A stretch of DNA of 12,434 bases. Source: Candolleomyces eurysporus. Lineage: Eukaryota; Basidiomycota; Agaricomycetes; Agaricales; Psathyrellaceae. Shown here one piece after another: positions 8,801 through 12,434 of the stretch; within the stretch, counting starts at the first letter, position 1, and each line of letters opens with the position of its first letter. The position numbers and the translations under genes are program-made. The notes beneath the pieces were generated by a model. It made no database searches. It was not told the DNA's origin and saw only the letters and a program-made list of their open reading frames with translations. The stretch is taken from assembly GCA_027579435.1 (NCBI GenBank), contig JANBPK010001421.1:1-12434 (forward strand). The letters are read 5' to 3'.

Positions 8801-11466
8801 TGTTTGAGATCTGTATGAATCCTATTAAAGGCGGCTTTCGCACGCGTGCCAGATATCGGGAATGATGCACTAGGCATTTTTCCCTCGGCACACCCGGAGC
8901 AAACTCCGGTGTCTTTAGGAATTCGAAGATCCTTCGGGAAGTTCTTGGTATGGCGGGTAGCCTGTTTAAGAACATCAATAGAAGGGTGTCCGAAACGCTG
9001 GTGCCAGGTTTCGTAACTTGCCGCGTAAACGACAGTGTGGGCAGTAAATGATTCGACCGGATCCTCGCGGGTCGGTCTAGTCCAATAGACGGTCTGCCCT
9101 TCAGACGCGGGGCGAGCCTCCAGGCTCATGCGTCCGGCGCTGTCCTTCAAGGTAATCCTCTCAGAGTTACCCTGAATGGAATGACCGTCCTGGAGAAATG
9201 ATCCCAGAGATAGCAACTTCTCTTTGAAGCGCGGGACATAAAAGACGGGATAGAGACGGGCGACATGCTTTCTATCTCCGATACGGAGTGCAAGGAAAGC
9301 TGTTCCGCGACCGACTATGTCTACATTTGTAGACGCCGTTGTTACCCTTTTATCTGAGACAGATTCGTAATCAACGAGATCTTGCCTGCAGTTAGTAAAA
9401 TGACGACTCGCTCCAGAGTCCAAGATCCATCCCCGGTTCTTTTTCTTACTAACCATCACACTCTGGTCGGATCGAAGGCAAAGATGTTCTAATTCAGCAC
9501 TATTACAGGCGAAAAATACATCTAGACTATCACTACGGGAAGCGACACTTAAGTCAGCATTGCCTGTAGAAGCCTTCGTCAGCGACCTGTGAGGTGAGTT
9601 AGTAGAATAAATGACGCACCCGCAACCTTCACCATCCAAACACTCGGAGCAGTTCTCACGATGACGAGCGACTTCGTCTGCGGTCATCATCGTATTCCAA
9701 GTGTCCCATGACTCGATCCACTTATTGGCTTTAGACAAATGCAGCCAATGATAGCCCCTTCGGGCATCATAGCGCGGTTTATCACCATAATGGATCTCGA
9801 ACCCGTACTGTCCTTCCACCCAGCAGTATTCTTTGGGGATGATGACATCATCATCCGGCGCAAAGTCTTGCCGGGGCACCACATCAATAGTTCCCGAAGG
9901 GAAAATCCTAAGGGCATTGCCCTTGTGGTGTGGACTCTTGCGGAACTCCGCGAGAGAATCCTGGACGGACACCCAAGGTGCCCAGGGTATGAAATCCCAA
10001 TTATCGGATTTCTTGAACTTGCCAGCGCACCATCGCTTTGGCAAGATCAAACGACCCTTTTCGTCCCGCTCCTTGGGGATCGGTTGATCGATCAACCCTT
10101 GAGCGGTCCGGGCAGCGAGCTCACTCCTCAATTCCTCTTCTTCGAAGTCGTCTTCAAACGGTCTCGGCTTGAATCGTTCTGCCGAGATTTCGTTAGCAAT
10201 GTGAGTATAGTCATGACAATCGTCAATGTCTAACTCACTGGTCTGCGGAGCCTCATAGTCAGGCGAAGGAGATCTTGATCTCTTGCGACTTTGGGGCTGC
10301 GACCCGATTGAGACGAAATCGGAGTCCTCTTCTTCTGTTATCTCCATTATCTCCATCATTGGCGACGGAGATCGGGATGGAGCCATCTCCAAGTCCTTGT
10401 CCTTCTGAAGGACATCCGGGTTTTGACGAACACCGGAATCTATCTCCAGCTTCTTCATAGTCTGGGTGGTCTTTCGAACACCTAGACGAGAAGCTTCTCT
10501 GCGCGATGCCTCAACTGCAGAGTAGATGGACGGAGGAGTGGGCCTCTTTTGAACCGACACCTCCCGCTCAACACGAGATACAGCGCCACTCCCAGTGATG
10601 AGAGTGACAGTATGCGTTTTCTTTGGAGCAGGAGGGGTAGGAAGAGGGCGAGGAGGACGAGTGGGAGGAGGAGTGTATTTAGAGCGCGGGTGAACCTTGT
10701 GGTCCGGGGTAAAGAAGTCGATTGGGACGGATCCTCCAGGTCCCTTTTTACTCCCGAGGGTAATCCCGGGAAAGGGAGCATCGCCCCACCTACCGCCCGT
10801 GACAGAGAACTTCGTTACTTTCCCATCTTTCTTTCGTTGGATGGGGGTATTCGTAGCTCTACTGATTTCTTCTATCAACTCCGGCATGGTCATAGGACCA
10901 AATGCAGCAGGAAGTTGGTTGGAAGATGGGGCTGGAACCTTACGGTTACCACGAGCGGTCATACGACCATTGGTTTTAGGAACCAACGGCCTGGTAGGAG
11001 GGGCAGGAGGATAGGAATGGATGGCGACGTTAGTCTGCGACATCCCAAGAGATGCTTCCGAAGTTGGAAGGATATCGAATGAGGAGTCCGAAGACTCCGA
11101 GGAGGTGAAAGAAGGTGATGGGGATTTGCGATCGGTGGATTTAGAGGTGCTGGGCCCAGCTTGGTCTGGAATCTCTTCCAGGCGGGCCATAGAGGCGGCC
11201 AGGCCCTGCGACGCTTGGTCAGCGAGGGCGGTGGCGGCGAAGAGGCGGTCATCATCTCCGAACTCGTAGTCCGAGTCGGAGTCCGAGACGTCGGCGGCGT
11301 GGGCGCGGGCCTTGCCCTTGGCTTTTGCGGACTTGCCGCTCTTGCCACGCCCACCGTGTTGACGTTGTTTCTTCCCCTGTTGCTGCTGCTGCGGAACAAA
11401 TTCCGCGCGCTGCTGAGGGGGCGCAGAAGGGTGACGACCCTTCTGCTGCGAATGAAACTGGGGGGA
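5872..11466 (-). CDS. Copia Pol part of Gag-Pol: linker, protease, integrase, reverse transcriptase, RNase H
   Basis: The frame ends with TAA at 5872-5874. It needs no start of its own: it is the continuation of gag, separated only by the ambiguous base at 11467. The methionine at 11190 is internal. With that base ignored the polyprotein has 2,106 residues. Using that numbering: a low-complexity linker to about 920; protease DSGA at 925-928; an HHCC zinc site (H1064, H1069, C1098, C1101); integrase D1128, D1190, E1226 (35 residues between the last two); reverse transcriptase with D1705 and YVDD at 1790-1793; RNase H with D1957, E2000 and D2034. The protein is cut by its own protease, copies the element RNA into DNA in virus-like particles and inserts it into the genome. 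A Ser/Pro-rich acidic linker (about 1345-1625) separates integrase and reverse transcriptase. All these residues are intact, so the copy may be active apart from the ambiguous base. Confidence 0.93.
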   Translation of the reverse strand, partial: SPQFHSQQKGRHPSAPPQQRAEFVPQQQQQGKKQRQHGGRGKSGKSAKAKGKARAHAADVSDSDSDYEFGDDDRLFAATALADQASQGLAASMARLEEIPDQAGPSTSKSTDRKSPSPSFTSSESSDSSFDILPTSEASLGMSQTNVAIHSYPPAPPTRPLVPKTNGRMTARGNRKVPAPSSNQLPAAFGPMTMPELIEEISRATNTPIQRKKDGKVTKFSVTGGRWGDAPFPGITLGSKKGPGGSVPIDFFTPDHKVHPRSKYTPPPTRPPRPLPTPPAPKKTHTVTLITGSGAVSRVEREVSVQKRPTPPSIYSAVEASRREASRLGVRKTTQTMKKLEIDSGVRQNPDVLQKDKDLEMAPSRSPSPMMEIMEITEEEDSDFVSIGSQPQSRKRSRSPSPDYEAPQTSELDIDDCHDYTHIANEISAERFKPRPFEDDFEEEELRSELAARTAQGLIDQPIPKERDEKGRLILPKRWCAGKFKKSDNWDFIPWAPWVSVQDSLAEFRKSPHHKGNALRIFPSGTIDVVPRQDFAPDDDVIIPKEYCWVEGQYGFEIHYGDKPRYDARRGYHWLHLSKANKWIESWDTWNTMMTADEVARHRENCSECLDGEGCGCVIYSTNSPHRSLTKASTGNADLSVASRSDSLDVFFACNSAELEHLCLRSDQSVMVSKKKNRGWILDSGASRHFTNCRQDLVDYESVSDKRVTTASTNVDIVGRGTAFLALRIGDRKHVARLYPVFYVPRFKEKLLSLGSFLQDGHSIQGNSERITLKDSAGRMSLEARPASEGQTVYWTRPTREDPVESFTAHTVVYAASYETWHQRFGHPSIDVLKQATRHTKNFPKDLRIPKDTGVCSGCAEGKMPSASFPISGTRAKAAFNRIHTDLKQFPIQSYHKYRYFVSFLDDYTSHCWIVCLRTKDEALKAFRTFSTWVQTQYSTKIKSVMSDFGGEYKSLAFAKLLGELGIEVMASAPRTPQQNGRAERLNRTIMDKAEAMRHYASIPDSWWEFSVQHAVYVYNRTPVRRLNWQTPTELLTGEVPDISSLRVFGCLAWVWMSPETRRNKLSPKAVPMIFLGFPKGVKGYQFMRCSNNSVHIGTKAMFDETLFPKAKGFTLPRYTSVHLPRNDRDLKDEQSEFSEEELQMRTKRRSFSSHPQRASSPPSDGNESDDDEPPRRPAEEPRQGEHRTRSGRQVRIPTRSGNVYGEMKAPTEILRETAGEKSFRRAIGELPTRKSPPRSQTITKGDPGPSSAARDGPIKESVPPPASQAKRVKRKRKNPDTGNVSTATSDASSDCEVDENRVQELLVGIQGKEHATLAELCQDGGVDFLNHLLAQAVPNVEIEKLPTNIKSPKEWTFRDILRLPESEQREWRQAMADEIDALKSRQVFELVELPKNWKTIKGRWVYDIKSDGRKRARFVAKGFSQVEGIDFEALFSPVVRYESVRFVFALAALFGWYMTAVDVKTAFLYGKLDEEIYMDQPEGFVAKGQERKVYRLHRAIYGLKQAARAWWLELEKSVRKLGFKRLHSDSGIFLYRDNKGVVVMVAYVDDIIFFGLKVLADQKKMEFMRVWECRDLGTPTEFLSMTIQYDGNTIKLDQTKYLEKVLERFGMANAKPARTPMVEGYYPAKYEGPNNAVLTRKYQSVIGSLLYLMLGTRPDIAYAVTKMAQHCANPTEEHLSKALYIMKYLAGTRKYSLVFEGRKGLGQGLESYTDSDYAQDPTHRLSQTGNLVLLASGAVSWKSYTQKSIATSSTEAEYMALSDCAKQVIWLRILLKELGIPMQVPVPIYVDNQGAIFNASNPVQERRTKHIDVRYHLIRQYVENEDVSLFYIPTDDNPADIFTKPLGRVKFELFRKSLGLVFH
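5900..6330 (-). other. RNase H domain
   Basis: YTDSDYA (Asp codon 6322-6324), STEAEYMAL (Glu codon 6193-6195) and YVDNQGAI (Asp codon 6091-6093) give the catalytic acids, followed by RRTKHIDVRYH and DNPADIFTKPL, both typical of the copia RNase H end. It removes element RNA after copying. The domain is complete. Confidence 0.92.
6560..7312 (-). other. Reverse transcriptase domain
   Basis: The domain opens with VFELVELPKNWKTIKGRWV and contains AVDVKTAFLYG (catalytic Asp codon 7078-7080), IYGLKQAARAWW and the AYVDDIIFFG active site (YVDD at 6814-6825). This is the copia-type RT family (RVT_2). Edges are approximate. Confidence 0.93.
8500..9010 (-). other. Integrase zinc site and DDE catalytic core
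   Basis: WHQRFGH (W codon 9004-9006) and CSGC (8890-8901) form the HHCC zinc site of the pre-integrase domain. The core follows with Asp in IHTDLK (codon 8809-8811), Asp in SDFGGEY (8623-8625) and Glu in NGRAERLN (8515-8517). Thirty-five residues separate the last two, the standard DD35E spacing. The RVFGC and FLGFPKGVKGY motifs downstream (about 8190-8350) are the usual copia integrase C-terminal signs. Confidence 0.92.
9409..9420 (-). other. Protease active site (DSGA)
   Basis: The sequence WILDSGASRHFTN has the DSGA form of the aspartic protease triad usual in copia elements, followed by the expected HFT. The Asp codon is 9418-9420. The enzyme acts as a dimer to cut the polyprotein. Confidence 0.9.
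9430..11466 (-). other. Unusually long Gag-protease linker
   Basis: About 680 residues lie between the Gag body and the protease DSGA. In order: a basic Gln/Lys/Gly-rich part, an acidic run (DVSDSDSDYEFGDDD), Ser/Pro-rich low-complexity sequence with many SP pairs and a basic RKRSRSPSP motif (possible nuclear signal), an acidic stretch (FEEDD-like, about 10120-10150), then a Trp-rich, ordered-looking part (RWCAGKFKKSDNWDFIPW onward, 9650-10050) ending in a Cys cluster, C-x2-C-x5-C-x-C, at 9616-9651. No standard zinc knuckle is present. I know of no named domain matching the Trp-rich part. Confidence 0.6.
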
Positions 11467-11467
11467 N

Positions 11468-12193
11468 CCCCTTCTTATGCTTCACCGCAGAAATGCGGTT
11501 GGCAAGGGGCTTAACAGCAGGACGCTGTTTCCTCTCCCACTCGGTGACCAGATACCCTTTGGTATCTTCGAGCTTGAGGTCATCCTGGTTGATATCTCGA
11601 ACCAGGAGGGGCATGATGGTACGGTAAAATTCTGGAAGCTTCATAATAAGAAGCATCGACAGAACTTCGTCGTCGAAGTTTATGCCAGCCTTCGATAACT
11701 TGGAAACCAAGTCGTCAAAGGGGCCCAGCTCCTTATGGGGATTCGAAGTCCCGGGGAGCTGGAATCTCATGAGTTGCATGAACCATGAGAACTTCTGGGA
11801 CGACGACGTTTTCCCGTACTTATCCTTGAAAGTGGCCCAAGTGGCCGCCGCATCATCCTCGTTGACGTGGATGTGCAGGGACTCCTTGATGCGGAGCTTA
11901 AGAGCTCCGATCGCGGAATCGTTATCCGCGACCCACTTCAACCTTAGCTCAGCGTTGAGCTTCTTCGCCTCGGCAGAATACTTTCTTGCCGGAACGGCGG
12001 CCGTTCCAGCCTCCGAATCGGCAGGAATTGCCTCGGTATCCACGAGCTCATCCGGGAGCTCGGATTGACCGCTGACAATCTGCCAGAGGGACTGGAACTG
12101 GAGGTATGAGCGCATAGCGCTCGCCCAGCGGGTATAGTTGGAGCCGTCAAAGACGGGGACGACGGAGAGGTTGTTGGCGGCGGTGGAAGACAT
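11468..12193 (-). CDS. Copia Gag part of Gag-Pol
   Basis: The ATG at 12191-12193 opens the typical copia Gag start, FDGSNYTRWASAMRSYL at residues 15-31, followed by the usual helical body (FKDKYGKTSSSQKFSWF, then LLIMKLPEFYRTIM) to about residue 235; this is the UBN2/retrotransposon Gag family. Gag forms the virus-like particle around the element RNA. At codon 243 (first base 11467) the base is N. Read literally, the frame then goes off into Arg-rich nonsense and stops at 11252. If N is left out, the frame runs on into a Gln/Lys/Arg/Gly-rich basic stretch (about 11320-11466) and on to protease. That basic tail may replace the CCHC zinc knuckle, which is absent. The start is supported by the family's normal N terminus, 26 bases after a primer-site-like sequence. 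Confidence 0.88.
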
Positions 12194-12434
12194 CTATAAA
12201 TAAAGCCTTCATCAGTAAAGGCTCTGCGACCAATCAAATAATTTAAAAAGAAAAATAAATTATTGAATGGGCGACCCATTACTGCTTTCCGCGCCTAGCC
12301 TCTTCCCGACATGGTCGACGGCGGGGAGAACTGTTCTGTAAATTCAGCAACAGCACTATGCCATCAACCAGATCTCTGTTGGGATTAGGCGGAGACGGTC
12401 GTGGGGTACCCGGGTAGTCCGGAGGTGGACTAGA
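12194..12434 (-). other. Leader / 5' region of the copia element, rich in hairpins
   Basis: These 241 bases lie upstream of the gag ATG and show no match to the 3' LTR. Exact inverted repeats: AGCCTT/AAGGCT (12204-12209, 12218-12223), AATAATTTA/TAAATTATT (12237-12245, 12256-12264), AATGGG/CCCATT (12266-12271, 12275-12280) and TAGTCC/GGACTA (12415-12420, 12427-12432). TTTATTTATAG just before the ATG, with CTGAT 14 bases earlier, also looks like a branch site plus 3' splice site, so a leader intron is possible. No donor is clear. Confidence 0.45.
12220..12232 (-). other. Primer-binding-site-like sequence
   Basis: Minus-strand TGGTCGCAGAGCC starts with the TGG that pairs to a tRNA CCA end and shares TGGT and AGAGCC (plus the C before it) with the classic copia site TGGTATCAGAGCC. 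It lies 26 bases before the gag ATG, a normal spacing. The problem is that a true site should adjoin the 5' LTR end (here TCAACA), and upstream there is TTTGAT instead. The matching tRNA is not identified. Confidence 0.35.

Larger units (their letters stand above)
5416..12434 (-). mobile_element. Ty1/copia LTR retrotransposon, 5' end outside the window
   Basis: The order in element direction is leader, gag, protease, integrase, reverse transcriptase, RNase H, polypurine tract and 3' LTR. Integrase before reverse transcriptase is the defining copia (Pseudoviridae-type) order. Apart from one ambiguous base at 11467, the coding region of over 6 kb has no stop or frameshift, and the catalytic residues are present, so the copy looks recent. 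The 5' LTR should repeat 5416-5827 but does not appear up to 12434. The flank before the 3' LTR on the + strand is GGGGT (5411-5415); if insertion was clean, the same 5 bases should follow the 5' LTR. Confidence 0.9.

Noticed and set aside
9739..11082. Plus-strand open frames of 84-177 codons inside the copia pol region
   Set aside because: They lie antisense to a frame with clear Gag-Pol continuity, carry no motif, and reflect its biased codon composition.
10959..11399. Minus-strand 146-codon frame rich in Arg, Pro and Ser
   Set aside because: It is the wrong frame over the Gag-protease linker; the frame joining gag and pol is a third one that connects directly once the N is ignored.
1..12434. 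tRNA, rRNA, CRISPR or bacterial operon signals
   Set aside because: I saw no tRNA B-box with a cloverleaf, no rRNA-like stretch, no regularly spaced repeats and no ribosome-binding-site-led gene series.

Overview
The window looks like repeat-rich nuclear DNA of a filamentous fungus, most likely a basidiomycete. The reasons are an intact Ty1/copia retrotransposon, LTR remnants of other elements, a decayed gene for a ubiquitin-protease-like enzyme with one possible short intron of about 50 bases, no tRNA or rRNA genes, and no operon-like or bacterial features. The organism call is an inference. No intact host gene is visible.

Positions 2-1453 (+ strand) hold the 3' part of a broken gene. Its last 380 or so codons read as a USP-like (papain-fold) cysteine peptidase: a Cys box, two CxxC pairs and a His/Asp box lie in one frame, interrupted by a TAG (680-682) and a TGA (968-970). 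Upstream coding-like sequence runs off the left edge and carries further stops and a frame slip. Positions 1678 to about 2191 look like an LTR (TGTT start, TATA box, AACA end). Positions 2192-3517 are mostly without recognisable genes, apart from an unidentified open stretch at 2489-2719. A polypurine tract and a 483-base LTR with 6-base inverted ends lie at 3518-4011, the 3' end of an otherwise unrecognised + strand element. Positions 4012-5415 are unassigned, AT-rich in places, with hairpins, a diverged duplication, clusters of ambiguous bases and one weak coding-like stretch.

Positions 5416-12434 (- strand) are a Ty1/copia retrotransposon: 3' LTR 5416-5827, polypurine tract, then a gag-pol frame of about 2,106 residues (5872-12193), and a structured leader running to the right edge. 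The order is Gag, a very long linker, protease, integrase, reverse transcriptase, RNase H, with every catalytic residue I looked for present. One ambiguous base (11467) splits gag from pol; without it the frame is continuous. The matching 5' LTR is not in the window.

Taken together this is a nest of elements of different ages: an intact and probably young copia copy beside older, decayed material. The most unusual items are the broken peptidase gene, the roughly 690-residue Gag-protease linker without a CCHC zinc knuckle, the dense ACGT-core array in the copia U3, and a primer-site-like sequence that has no LTR next to it.
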